DNA of 64,000 bases from Streptomyces kaniharaensis (GCF_009569385.1 NZ_WBOF01000001.1:1674001-1738000); one strand, 5' to 3'. Counted from the first letter of the stretch, positions 45,684 through 56,719 are shown. The notes: generated from the letters alone by a model not told the origin. A program made the numbers and translations.

Positions 45684-45700
45684 TTACCCAATGTGGGTAA
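45684..45700. promoter_or_regulatory. palindromic operator candidate TTACCCA-ATG-TGGGTAA
   Basis: A perfect inverted repeat with seven-base arms and a three-base spacer, followed 11 bases later by a half-site (GGTAA). It sits in the 110-base gap between the divergent HATPase and HTH/TPR genes. It likely binds the HTH protein. Confidence 0.6.
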
Positions 45701-45752
45701 ACTCACTGGTAATCAACTTCCTTGCAGCAACTGCTGATCAACAGCGGGGGCA

Positions 45753-47036
45753 GTGGTGACCGAGGCGCGTATTCCAGACCGGCTCCCGCCGGGCCTGCTC
45801 TCCAACCCTGAGATGATCGCCGCGTGCCGAAGACGAGACTTCGCCGCCGTGTTCCGGCTGCTCAAGCTGGCCGGGATCTACCCCTCGCTCATCGCCCGTG
45901 CCTGCGACATGACGCCGAGCCGAGTCGGTGAGGTCATGGCCGGCAAGCCCAGGATCGAGAAGATCGGTCTCATCGAGCGTATCGCCGACGGCCTTCACAT
46001 CCCCGGACACATGCTCGGCCTGGCCTCTCGCGAATGGGAGCAGGAAGCGCCGTCGCCGCGGCCCCGGCACCAAGCACCAGAAGGGACCGCCAGCGGGCAG
46101 AGCCTGAGCGCACCGATCGACCCCGAGTTCTTCGTCTGCCACCTGCGCAGCGTCATGCCCGGCCACTACAAGGCCGCGAACCTGCTCGGCTCCCGTCACG
46201 CCCTCGACTCGGTGACTCGGCACGTCCAGTTACTCGACCGCCTCCAGCAGAACGCCGGAGGCCACGCCCGGGACGAACTCCTCACCATCGGCGCCCGCAC
46301 CGCTGAATTCCTCGGCTGGCTGAACCAGGATCTCGGGGACTTCGACCAGGCGCTCTACTGGTCGGACCGCGCCATGGAGTGGGCGCAGGAGACGGGCGAT
46401 GACGTCATGGCGGCCTATGTGCTCTTCCGCAAGAGCAACCAGGCCACCGCCCGTCGCAACGCACAGCAAGCTGTCAGCCTCGCCCGTGCCGCCCAACGGT
46501 CGGCTGGCGCCACGCCGCGCATCCGCGCTCTGGCCGCGCAGCAGGAGGCCCAGGGCCACGCACTCATGGGAAACCAGCGCTTCGCCCAGACCAAGTTCGA
46601 CGAGGCCCACGAGCGTGCGGACACGCCGGACGACTCACACGCGGATGATGCGCTCGACCTGGCCTACTGCACACCGACCTACATCGAGATGCAGCGCGCG
46701 AACTGCCTGATCGAGCTTGGCGATCCGCACACCGCCGTGGGCATGTTCGAGGCCGAGCTTCGGGTCCTGCCACCGATCTACCGCAACGACCAGGGCGTGT
46801 ACCTCTCACGACTGGCGCGCGCGTACGCCATCTCCGGCGAGCCGGAGCAGGCCGCCGCCGCAGCCGACCGGGCCCTGTCGATCGCCATCGACACCGAGTC
46901 CGCAAGAGCCATGTCCGAACTGTCCGCAGCCGGCAAGGCCCTCCAGCGGTGGAGCGCCGTACCCGAAGTAGCCACCTTCACCGGCCGCTTGACCCTGATG
47001 AGCAGCAAGGAACCCTCTCGACCGCTGATGATCTGA
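45753..47036 (+). CDS. HTH/TPR transcriptional regulator-like protein
   Basis: A 427-residue protein with tandem GTG starts (45753/45756). A helix-turn-helix lies within residues 35-75 (LLKLAGIYPSLIARACDMTP, SRVGEVMAGKPRIEKIGLIE). The rest is TPR-like helical repeats (FLGWLNQDLGDFDQALYWSD, AQQAVSLARAAQRSAGATPR, LSRLARAYAISGEPEQAAAA). Its stop overlaps or abuts the creatininase-fold gene, so they are one transcript. It probably regulates the region through the palindrome at 45684. Confidence 0.85.
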   Translation: MVTEARIPDRLPPGLLSNPEMIAACRRRDFAAVFRLLKLAGIYPSLIARACDMTPSRVGEVMAGKPRIEKIGLIERIADGLHIPGHMLGLASREWEQEAPSPRPRHQAPEGTASGQSLSAPIDPEFFVCHLRSVMPGHYKAANLLGSRHALDSVTRHVQLLDRLQQNAGGHARDELLTIGARTAEFLGWLNQDLGDFDQALYWSDRAMEWAQETGDDVMAAYVLFRKSNQATARRNAQQAVSLARAAQRSAGATPRIRALAAQQEAQGHALMGNQRFAQTKFDEAHERADTPDDSHADDALDLAYCTPTYIEMQRANCLIELGDPHTAVGMFEAELRVLPPIYRNDQGVYLSRLARAYAISGEPEQAAAAADRALSIAIDTESARAMSELSAAGKALQRWSAVPEVATFTGRLTLMSSKEPSRPLMI

Positions 47037-47053
47037 TGAGAGAGGCTGGGCCC

Positions 47054-47797
47054 ATGGACGCACTGATCACGGCCGCCACCTCCGCCGACGAACGCCGACG
47101 CAGCGCCAAGATCGCCGTACTGCCGGTCGGCAGCTTCGAGCAGCACGGCGATCACCTGCCACTGACCACCGACACCGTCGTCGCCAGCCAGATCGCCCAG
47201 CGGATCGCCACCGACTACGACCTGTTCCTCCTGCCGCCCATCACGATGTCCTGCTCACACGAGCACGCCCACATGCCCGGCACCGTCAGCATCAGCGCCG
47301 CCACCCTCTACGCCGTGATCAACGACATCTGGAAGTCCCTCCAGGCGTCCGGCATCCCCGGCCTGCTCATCGTGAACGGCCACGGCGGCAACTACGTCCT
47401 CTCGAACGTCGTCCAGGAGGCCAACACCGGCGGCCCATACGTTGCCCTCTTCCCGGTCCGCGAGGACTGGCACCGGGCCCGCGAAGCGGCCGGCCTGGAG
47501 AGCAGCAGCGCCGAGGACATGCACGGCGGCGAGCTAGAGGTCTCCCTGCTCCTCCACGGCGCCCCGCACCTCGTCCGCGAAGGCATCGAGCAGGACGATC
47601 ACTCCGTCCCCGAGCGCCCCCACCTCCTGACCTTGGGCATGTCCGGCTACACCACCAACGGCATCATCGGCACACCGTCGCTCGGCACTGCCACCAAGGG
47701 CAAGCTGCTTCTTGAGAGCCTGTCCCGCTCTGCCGCCGCACACCTGTCCATTCTCACGAACGAGAAAGTTCCGTCTCCTCAAACAGAGGAAGGGTGA
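47054..47797 (+). CDS. creatininase-fold metal-dependent amidohydrolase
   Basis: A 247-residue enzyme from ATG 47054, with GAGG upstream; an ATG at 47036 overlapping the regulator stop is possible. All expected metal ligands are visible: Glu29 and His31 in SFEQHGDHLPL, Asp40, His110 in VNGHGGN, and Glu160 in MHGGELE. Family members hydrolyse creatinine or cyclic amides, or trim peptides (as MftE does in mycofactocin synthesis). No creatine or mycofactocin genes are nearby, so the substrate is open. Confidence 0.88.
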   Translation: MDALITAATSADERRRSAKIAVLPVGSFEQHGDHLPLTTDTVVASQIAQRIATDYDLFLLPPITMSCSHEHAHMPGTVSISAATLYAVINDIWKSLQASGIPGLLIVNGHGGNYVLSNVVQEANTGGPYVALFPVREDWHRAREAAGLESSSAEDMHGGELEVSLLLHGAPHLVREGIEQDDHSVPERPHLLTLGMSGYTTNGIIGTPSLGTATKGKLLLESLSRSAAAHLSILTNEKVPSPQTEEG

Positions 47798-47924
47798 CCG
47801 TTTCTGCTTGCGATGTTTGCTTGAACCGAGGAGATCCGTGAGGTTCCGCAGGCAAAAAGGCCAGCCAACGCCGGTGCCGCGTTCTGTGGAGGGAGCAGAT
47901 CCCCCGGCCGGGGCAGCACCGTCA

Positions 47925-48968
47925 TCAAAGCGTCGAGCTCGAAGGGCTGTTCGCCGAAACACCAAGAGCCTTGACAACCTCCTGGCCTTGCTTATCGATC
48001 AGGCGGGTGCCAGCCTCCTGTGCATATCCGAAGACGATTCCATACGCGATGATCTGGGCGGACGAGCTCAGACTCGTCAAGCCCGGAACAAACTCACCCC
48101 GCATGAGCATGAGCCCAGCGAGTGCTGTCAGCGCGCCAGTGGGAAGCTTGAGAACGGCAAGGGCAACTGGAATTCCATAGGCAATAGTCGGGCCTTTGAG
48201 TCGGCGAAGTGATACAGCAGCCGCAATCGCGGCTGCCATTATTCCTACAAGTTCGATGACGGTATAATCCCAGCTCGCCGGCTCGTTACCCGTAGGGCAA
48301 TAGGGCACATCACCAAAACACAATGGCACCAGGAGTGGCGAATATGCGCCAAACACCGCAAGCACCACTGCGATAGTAAAGAGAACCGCAGTGACCCAGT
48401 AAAGGATGCGGATGAAATTCCTGGCCCGCGCACCCTCGTACTGGAGCACTAGACGGGCTCCACGGACCGCGTCAATGACCGTTTCTCGATCCTGCAGGCG
48501 AATGACTTCCGCCGCGACCAGCTGTTCCGAAGCCCCCTCCGCCGCCTTCCGGCGAGGATCCTCGGAGCCCAGATACGTTTTCACGATATCCAGCAATCCC
48601 GGAATCTGCGCCTTGAAGAGACCGTCCGGCAGGAGGCGCAGAAGCAAGCCGTGCGCCATGTCGACGTGCGTCTGCGCCACAGCAAGGTGGACTGGGCGCC
48701 TATACCACGGACAGGTATGGTCTAGTACTTTATCCGCAGCCTCTAGCTCCTTGCGAGCGCTGGAGAATGTGGCGTCCGCTCCATCCTTCGGGAGTGGCGA
48801 CGAGTTCAAGGCGAAAGCCTCGAGTAGAGAATCGATCTCTACAATTCGACTACGGATAGCTTCTCGAAGCTCCCATGCGCCACCCTCGACTCTCCGGATC
48901 TTCCGCAGCCGGTTCCACCTGTCCCATGGTTTACCTCGATCGTGAGCCATAAATACAAAGATCGCCAA
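47925..48968 (-). CDS. lower-GC membrane protein of unknown function
   Basis: A 347-residue protein (ATG 48968, or Met7 at 48950). The N-terminal ~190 residues are cytoplasmic and helical. Four or more membrane helices follow (ILYWVTAVLFTIAVVLAVFG, VIELVGIMAAAIAAAVSL, GIPVALAVLKLPTGALTALA, AQIIAYGIVFGYA). Codons such as ATA, CTA and GTA are used often, unlike the chromosome, so it was acquired separately. It is the last cargo gene before attR and is convergent with the creatininase gene. Confidence 0.7.
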   Translation of the reverse strand: MAIFVFMAHDRGKPWDRWNRLRKIRRVEGGAWELREAIRSRIVEIDSLLEAFALNSSPLPKDGADATFSSARKELEAADKVLDHTCPWYRRPVHLAVAQTHVDMAHGLLLRLLPDGLFKAQIPGLLDIVKTYLGSEDPRRKAAEGASEQLVAAEVIRLQDRETVIDAVRGARLVLQYEGARARNFIRILYWVTAVLFTIAVVLAVFGAYSPLLVPLCFGDVPYCPTGNEPASWDYTVIELVGIMAAAIAAAVSLRRLKGPTIAYGIPVALAVLKLPTGALTALAGLMLMRGEFVPGLTSLSSSAQIIAYGIVFGYAQEAGTRLIDKQGQEVVKALGVSANSPSSSTL

Positions 48969-49270
48969 CCCTCATGGCGTTTCAAAGCCTCACACGACGC
49001 CTGTACGCCCAATAGCGTACTGACGACACCGGGCACTTTTACTCATGCGGTCGAAGCCCTACGCTGGCGTGGGGGCCCGTGCGCGGTGTCGAACGCCATC
49101 GCCTGGGCGTGCATTGCGCTGCCTCACTCGCCAGCAGGTTGAAGGCCCACAGCTTGACCGTCTGTAGGGTTACTCAAAGATCCCTGCTCCACCACCCCGC
49201 AGGACGCCATCTGGCGCACACCTCCGCGCCTCTTCCCCGCGCGATCGGCCAGCCCACCGGGCTGGGTGAT
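48969..49270. other. gene-free stretch upstream of the membrane protein
   Basis: Lower-GC intergenic DNA probably holding the promoter of the minus-strand membrane protein. No gene or RNA recognised. Confidence 0.4.
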
Positions 49271-49321
49271 GCGACGCGCAGAGCCCTCCCCAGCAGAATC
49301 GGGGAGGGCTCTGCGCGTCGC
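49271..49321. terminator. 21-bp perfect inverted repeat
   Basis: Arms 49271-49291 and 49301-49321 are exact complements around a nine-base loop. There is no T-run. It is probably a bidirectional terminator near the right end of the element, but its length and perfection are unusual. Confidence 0.65.
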
Positions 49322-49330
49322 CTCAAGGGG

Positions 49331-49537
49331 TCAGACCCACTCGATCGAGGACTCGATGCCCGGGGCACTCCGGGCGGCGGGCAGAGGGGTCCTCTGGCCG
49401 CCTTGCCGGGCCTCCCCGAGGGCGGGGGCGGGCCCGCCCGGGGCGCGCGTCATGCCGAGCGCGCCCAGGACGAGCTCCCGCTCACCCTCCGAAAGGCTGT
49501 GAAGTAAGTCACACAGCTCGCTCACCGTGTCACCCAC
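49331..49537 (-). CDS. small ORF downstream of the radical-SAM gene
   Basis: A GTG-started 68-residue frame eight bases after the radical-SAM stop. It begins MGDTVSELCDLLHSLSEGER, which looks like folded helical protein, then turns Pro/Gly/Ala-rich. It lies on the element side of attR, so it came with the element. Confidence 0.45.
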   Translation of the reverse strand: MGDTVSELCDLLHSLSEGERELVLGALGMTRAPGGPAPALGEARQGGQRTPLPAARSAPGIESSIEWV

Positions 49538-49545
49538 GTCGTCGG

Positions 49546-51489
<1,944 letters not shown>

Positions 51490-51648
51490 GTACTAGGAAC
51501 CCTTACGACGTTGGTTCGGTGCCGCGCGCATCGTCAGGCGACGGCTGGGAGGGGTGACCCTCAAGGGTAGCCCAATCCGGGAAAGCGACCGCCGGGCTCA
51601 CCCGCCCCGCTCCGGTCGGTGCGCTCCACCGCCCCGCGCCATCCACCG

Positions 51649-51679
51649 TTGACACCCCCGGACGGCCCGTGCGCTACTG
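51649..51679 (+). promoter_or_regulatory. candidate promoter of the M14-like peptidase gene
   Basis: TTGACA at 51649-51654 is a consensus -35. A TACTGA-like -10 follows about 20 bases later, a slightly long spacing. It lies in the 362-base divergent gap 51490-51851, which otherwise shows no gene. Confidence 0.35.
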
Positions 51680-51851
51680 ACAGGGCTCCGCCAGAGATCC
51701 CTGCACCCCTTCCGGAGAGGGGAGTTGGGCCGTACGCTCGGCCCTCGCCGACTCCCCACCGGCGACCGACAACGCCCTTCGGCCCGCAGGCCGCGTCCGG
51801 CGGCGCACCGTCCGCGCCCCGGCGCCCGCGCGCCCGGGCGCGAGGAGAAGC

Positions 51852-53144
51852 ATGACCGACACCGGCCGGCGGGTCCGTCCGTCCCGGCCCCTCGCCGGAG
51901 CCGCGGCCCGCTACCCGACGGTGGCCCGCGCCGAGGCCGTGGCCCGGCGGCTGGCCCTGGACCACCCGGACCGCTGCCGCCTGCGCGAAGTGGGCCGCTC
52001 CCGGGCCGGGCGGCCCCTGCTGCTGCTCTCCGTCGACCGCGGCCCGCACGCCGTACTGGCCGTCGGCGGCCCGCACCCCAACGAGCCGGTGGGCGTCGCC
52101 GCCACCGTGCGGCTGGCCCAGCTGCTGCTGGCCCGCCCCGCCCGGCCCGGCCTCTCCTGGCACCTGCTGCTCTGCCTGGACCCGGACGGCGCCGCGCTCA
52201 ACGCGGGCTGGCTGGACGGCCCGCTCACCATGCGTCGCCACTACGAGCACTTCTTCCGCCCCTCATTCGAGGAGCAGCCCGAGCTGCTGCCCGCGCCCGG
52301 CTCCGGCCGACGTCCGATGCCGGAGAGCCTGGCCCTGACCGGCCTGATCGACGAACTGCGCCCGTTCCTCCAGTGCTCGCTGCACGGCGTGGACTTCGGC
52401 GGCGCCTTCGTCCAGCTCACCCGCCCCGTCCCGGGCCTGCCCGAGCGCTTCGCCCGCGCCGCCGACCGCGCCGGCCTCCCGCTCGACATCGACTCCTTCG
52501 ACGCGATCGGCTGGGCCAGCCCCGCCCCGGGCACCTATCTGATGCCCGGCCCCGGCAGCACCGGCGCCTCGCAGGCCCTGCCGGACGAGCCGGAGCTCTC
52601 CACCTGGTCGTACGCCACCCGCCACGGCGCGGTGACGGCCGTCCTGGAGGTCCCGATGTGGGCCGTCGACGCGGTCGGCGACGCCCGCCCGCACCCGGCC
52701 GTGGCGCGGGCCGTCGGCACCGCCGCCCGCACGCTCAAGGACCGCGCCGAGGAGCTGACCGCGCTGCTCGACCGCGTCCCGGCACACGCCCGCGCCGTGC
52801 ACGGCGCGCTGGTGCGCACCGCCGAGTTCAATCTGCGGGTGGGCCCGCCGGTCGCGGACGAGTGGCTGGACCAGTGGTGCTCGGAGCCGCTCACGGTCTC
52901 CCGGGTGACCACCGCCAAGCTGGTCGCCGCCCGCCTCCCGCTGCGGGTGGCGTCGATGTTGCTGCGGCTGCTGGCGGACGCCCGCGGCCCGGGCGCGGAC
53001 GCCGCCCGGGAACGCGCCCGGGCCGTCGTCGCGGAGAGCCTGGACCTGCTGCGCCACCGGTTCGGCGCCCGCTGGGTGCCGGTCGAGGAGCAGGTGGCCC
53101 ACCAGACCCGCGCGGTGCTCGCCGCCGCCGAGTGCCTGCTCTGA
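51852..53144 (+). CDS. M14-family zinc peptidase-like protein
   Basis: A 430-residue protein from ATG 51852 with GAGGAG upstream. Zinc-binding landmarks: HPNEP (GGPHPNEPVGV) and a later His in CSLHGVDFGG, with a possible catalytic Glu in VLEVPMW. No signal peptide, so it is probably cytoplasmic, unlike the secreted enzyme at 2413. It may trim C-terminal residues or amides from peptides. It is convergent with rodA. Confidence 0.8.
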   Translation: MTDTGRRVRPSRPLAGAAARYPTVARAEAVARRLALDHPDRCRLREVGRSRAGRPLLLLSVDRGPHAVLAVGGPHPNEPVGVAATVRLAQLLLARPARPGLSWHLLLCLDPDGAALNAGWLDGPLTMRRHYEHFFRPSFEEQPELLPAPGSGRRPMPESLALTGLIDELRPFLQCSLHGVDFGGAFVQLTRPVPGLPERFARAADRAGLPLDIDSFDAIGWASPAPGTYLMPGPGSTGASQALPDEPELSTWSYATRHGAVTAVLEVPMWAVDAVGDARPHPAVARAVGTAARTLKDRAEELTALLDRVPAHARAVHGALVRTAEFNLRVGPPVADEWLDQWCSEPLTVSRVTTAKLVAARLPLRVASMLLRLLADARGPGADAARERARAVVAESLDLLRHRFGARWVPVEEQVAHQTRAVLAAAECLL

Positions 53145-53157
53145 CCCCCGGCACGCC

Positions 53158-53208
53158 GAGGGCCGGCCCGGGGCCGTCCGACAGGATGGACGACCCGGAC
53201 CGGCCCTC
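53158..53208. terminator. bidirectional hairpin between M14-like gene and rodA
   Basis: Fourteen-base arms (53158-53171 with 53195-53208) with one mismatch and a 23-base loop, between convergent stops. Confidence 0.65.
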
Positions 53209-53249
53209 GCCGGAAGCACCGCACGGACCGCTGGGGACCGCTGACGGGC

Positions 53250-54449
53250 TCAGACCGCTATCGGCCGCTGACTCCGCACCGCCTGGAGCAGCCCGACCGC
53301 GACCCACACCGAGAACATCGACGACCCGCCGTACGAGACGAACGGCAGCGGGATGCCCGCCACCGGCATGATGCCCAGGCACATCCCTATGTTCTCGAAC
53401 GCCTGGAACGAGATCCACGCGATGATCCCGGCCGCCACGATCGTCCCGTACAGGTCGGTCGCCTGCCGGGCGATCCGGCAGGCCCGCCACAGCACCACGC
53501 CGACCAGCAGGATTATCGCCAGCGCCCCGACGAAGCCCAGCTCCTCGCCGGCCACCGTGAACACGAAGTCGGTCTGCTGCTCCGGCACGAACTGCCCTAT
53601 GGTCTGCGTCCCGTGGAACAGACCCTTGCCGGTCAGCCCACCCGAGCCGATCGCGATGCGCGCCTGCGCGGTGTTGTAGCCGACACCGGACGGGTCGAGC
53701 TGCGGGTTGGCGAAGGCCGCGAAGCGGTCGACCTGGTACTTGCTCAGCAGCCCGAGCTTCCAGATCGCGACGGATCCCGCGGTGCCCGTCACCAGCAGGC
53801 CGAGGACCCAGCGGTTGGCCGCGCCCGAGCCGAGCAGGATGCCCAGCACGATCGCGGACATCACCATGGTCGAGCCGGCGTCGGGCATCAGCAGCACCAG
53901 GCCCATCGGCAGGCAGGCCCAGACCAGGCCGCGGAAGACCGCCCGGTGCGAGGGGAACTCGCGCTCCCCCGCGTCCACCTGGTCCGACAGCACGACCGCC
54001 ATCGACAGCACGATCGCCAGCTTCGCGAACTCGGCCGGCTGGATCGAGAAGCCGCCGCCCAGCTGGATCCACGAGTGCGCGCCGTTGATGGTCGAGCCCA
54101 GCGGGCTGAGCGTGGCCAGCACCAGCGCGATGACGGCGATGTAGACGAACGGCACGAGGGTGCGGAAGCGCCTGCTCCCTATCGCTATCACCACCGCGCA
54201 CAGCACCAGCCCCACCACCACGTTGGTCAGGTGCCGGTACAGGAAGTACTGCGGGTCCCCGTGGGTCAGCGAGTCCCGCCCGCGGGTGGCCGACCAGACC
54301 AGCAGCGAGCTGCCCAGCGACAGGGTCAGCGCGGCCAGCAGCAGTATCCAGTCCAGCCGCCACAGCGGGGAGTTCTTGGCGAGGGCCTTGGAGACCCCGG
54401 TGCGCTGCGGCCCGAGCCGCAGCTGCCGGTAGGAGCCGTACGTGCTCAT
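53250..54449 (-). CDS. rodA: SEDS-family peptidoglycan polymerase RodA
   Basis: A 399-residue polytopic protein from ATG 54449, overlapping the pbp2 stop as ATGA. SEDS landmarks: WIQLGGGFSIQPAEFAKLAI, the RFAAFANPQLDP loop, FVFTVAGEELGF, and IPLPFVSYGGSSM near the end. It is a glycosyltransferase partner of PBP2. In Streptomyces the mre/rod cluster acts mainly in spore-wall synthesis, not hyphal growth. It is the last gene of mreBCD-pbp2-rodA. Confidence 0.96.
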   Translation of the reverse strand: MSTYGSYRQLRLGPQRTGVSKALAKNSPLWRLDWILLLAALTLSLGSSLLVWSATRGRDSLTHGDPQYFLYRHLTNVVVGLVLCAVVIAIGSRRFRTLVPFVYIAVIALVLATLSPLGSTINGAHSWIQLGGGFSIQPAEFAKLAIVLSMAVVLSDQVDAGEREFPSHRAVFRGLVWACLPMGLVLLMPDAGSTMVMSAIVLGILLGSGAANRWVLGLLVTGTAGSVAIWKLGLLSKYQVDRFAAFANPQLDPSGVGYNTAQARIAIGSGGLTGKGLFHGTQTIGQFVPEQQTDFVFTVAGEELGFVGALAIILLVGVVLWRACRIARQATDLYGTIVAAGIIAWISFQAFENIGMCLGIMPVAGIPLPFVSYGGSSMFSVWVAVGLLQAVRSQRPIAV

Positions 54450-56719
54450 GCCCGTCCACCCCTTCCCGCGCCGCGCGTCGGTTCGAGCGCGGCGTCGGCC
54501 GCGGTGAGCGGGGTCTGCGGGGCGGTCGGCGCCGCCGGGTCGAGGAAGACCCGCGGGGAGCCGCCGGTCACGCCCGGGTCGGCGAGCCCGGACGGGGCCG
54601 CGACGGTGTAGCCGGCCGGCTTGATGATCGCGGTGCCGTCCGGGTTGAACTTCGGCAGCTCGGTCTGCGGCGCGGGCAGCAGCGCCTTGCCGTTGTCGAC
54701 GTTGCCCTTGTCGTCCACGCCGTACAGCGCCTGGTAGATGCGGCGGACGGCGTCGCCCGAACCGCCGGAGCCGGTGCCGCCCTGGCTTATCGTCATGACG
54801 ACCGCGTAGTCCTTGCTGTACGTGGTCAGCCACGAGGTGGTCTGCTTGCCCTCGACCTCGGCGGTGCCGGTCTTGGCGTGCAGCTCGATCTTGTTCTGCG
54901 GCCAGCCGGCCCCGGCGAACTTCCACGCGGCGGTACCGCTGGTGATGACGCCCGCGGTGGCCTGGTCGATGTAGCTGAGCAGCTTCTGGTCGCCGGGGAA
55001 CTTGGCGTCCTCGTGCGGGGCGATCTCGCGGACGAGCTCCCCGCTCGGGCTTATCACCGCCTTGGCGATGGTCGGCCGGTAGAAGGTGCCGCCGTTGGCC
55101 AGCGCCGAGTAGATCCGGGCCATCTGGACCGGGGTGACGAGGGTGTCGCCCTGGCCGATCGCGAAGTTGACGGCGTCACCGGCGCGCATCTGGTAGCCGT
55201 CGACGCAGTTCTCCCGGGCGATCTGGTCGGAGAAGCTGTTGCCGCCCTTCTCCGCCTGCTTGCACCAGGCGTCCTTGTTGTTGTCGTAGAAGGACTGCTT
55301 CCACTGCCGGTCCGGCACCCGGCCGGTGACCTCGGCCGGCAGGTCGATGCCGGTCTTGGCGCCGAGGCCGAACTGGTGGGCGGTCTTGAAGAACCAGTCG
55401 CCCGGGTCCTTCTTCGGCTTGATGCCGCCGTCCTTCATCCACTGGTCGTACGCCAGGCCGTAGAAGACGGTGTCGCAGGAGACCTCCAGCGCCTTCTCCA
55501 GGGAGATGGAGCCGAAGTTCTCGCTCTCGAAGTTCTTGAACTCACGGCCGCCGATGGTCAGGCTCTTCGGGCACGGGTACGTCCCGTCCAGCGAGTAGCC
55601 GGCCTGCACCGCGGCGGTGGTGGAGACGACCTTGAAGGTCGAGCCGGGGGCGGACTGGCCCTGTATGGCCCGGTTCAGCAGCGGGAAGTTGGACTCCTTG
55701 CTGGTCAGCGACTGGTAGTCCTTGCCCGTGATGCCGCCCACCCAGAGGTTGGGGTCGTAGGTCGGCGCGCTGGCCATCGCGACGATCCGCCCGGTGTGCA
55801 CGTCCATCACGACGGCGGCGCCGGAGTCGGCCTCGTAGTTGCGGTTGGTGACCTTGTCGAAGGTGTTCCGGGCGTCGGTCATGGCCTGCGCCAGGTTGTC
55901 CTCGACCACCTTCTGCACCCGCGCGTCGATGCTGGTGACCAGGTTGTTGCCGGTCTGCGGGGCGACCGTGCCGGCGGTGCCGATCACCCGGCCGAGGTTG
56001 TCCACCTCCAGCTTGGTGATGCCGGCGGTGCCGCGCAGGTCGCGGTCGTACACCGACTCCAGGCCGGCCCGGCCGATCTGGTCGGCCGGCAGGTAGCGGT
56101 CCAGGCCGGTCTTGTCGGCGGTCTTGCTGACCTCCTCGTCGGTGACCGGCGAGAGGTAGCCGAGCACCTGGGCCATGTTGGCGCCCTCGGCGCCGGTGTA
56201 GCGGCGTACGGCGGTGGGCTGCGCGGTGACCCCGGGGAAGTCCTCGCGGCGCTCCATCATCTGCATCGCCTGCTGGGTGGTCGCCTCCTTGGTGACCGGG
56301 ATCGGCTGGTAGGGCGAGCCGTTCCAGCAGGGCTGCGGGGTCTTGGCGTCGCAGAGCCGGACCTTCTCCTGCACGTCCTTGGCCGGCATGCCCAGCACCT
56401 CGGCGAGCCGGCCCAGCACCGCCTTGCCGCCGTCCTTCTGCTGGAGCAGCGAGGTGCGGCTGACCGAGACCACCAGGCGGGTCTCGTTGCCGGCCAGGAT
56501 CCGGCCGGAGGCGTCCAGGATCTCGCCGCGGACGGCCGGGTCGACCACCTCGCGGATGTGGTTGCCGGTCGCCTTGGCGGTGTAGACGCTGGCGTTGCGG
56601 ATCTGCAGGTACCACAGCCGCCCGCCGAGGGTGGCGAGCAGCGACAGCACCAGGATCTGCAGCACCACCAGACGGATCGTCACCCGCCGGGTACGGCCGG
56701 TCTCGGGGATGTTGCTCAC
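54446..56719 (-). CDS. mrdA: penicillin-binding protein 2 (class B transpeptidase)
   Basis: A 757-residue protein from GTG 56719 (VSNIPETGRTRR) with GGAG upstream; the ATG at 56830 overlaps mreD and is rejected. It has a short cytoplasmic start, one membrane helix (LVVLQILVLSLLATLGGRLW), the PBP dimer domain, and a transpeptidase domain with SxxK Ser360-Lys363 (SAPGSTFK), SCDTVFYGLAY in the second-motif region and KTGTAE. The C-terminus is a long Pro-rich tail. It cross-links peptidoglycan with RodA. Confidence 0.95.
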   Translation of the reverse strand: MSNIPETGRTRRVTIRLVVLQILVLSLLATLGGRLWYLQIRNASVYTAKATGNHIREVVDPAVRGEILDASGRILAGNETRLVVSVSRTSLLQQKDGGKAVLGRLAEVLGMPAKDVQEKVRLCDAKTPQPCWNGSPYQPIPVTKEATTQQAMQMMERREDFPGVTAQPTAVRRYTGAEGANMAQVLGYLSPVTDEEVSKTADKTGLDRYLPADQIGRAGLESVYDRDLRGTAGITKLEVDNLGRVIGTAGTVAPQTGNNLVTSIDARVQKVVEDNLAQAMTDARNTFDKVTNRNYEADSGAAVVMDVHTGRIVAMASAPTYDPNLWVGGITGKDYQSLTSKESNFPLLNRAIQGQSAPGSTFKVVSTTAAVQAGYSLDGTYPCPKSLTIGGREFKNFESENFGSISLEKALEVSCDTVFYGLAYDQWMKDGGIKPKKDPGDWFFKTAHQFGLGAKTGIDLPAEVTGRVPDRQWKQSFYDNNKDAWCKQAEKGGNSFSDQIARENCVDGYQMRAGDAVNFAIGQGDTLVTPVQMARIYSALANGGTFYRPTIAKAVISPSGELVREIAPHEDAKFPGDQKLLSYIDQATAGVITSGTAAWKFAGAGWPQNKIELHAKTGTAEVEGKQTTSWLTTYSKDYAVVMTISQGGTGSGGSGDAVRRIYQALYGVDDKGNVDNGKALLPAPQTELPKFNPDGTAIIKPAGYTVAAPSGLADPGVTGGSPRVFLDPAAPTAPQTPLTAADAALEPTRGAGRGGRA

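Noticed and set aside
47054..47797. Mycofactocin system based on the creatininase-fold gene
   Set aside because: No MftA, MftB or MftC genes are nearby and the only radical-SAM gene is the unrelated chromosomal TIGR03960 type.
45118..48968. Known toxin-antitoxin or restriction-modification cargo
   Set aside because: No toxin, methyltransferase or nuclease motif was found in any of the cargo proteins.
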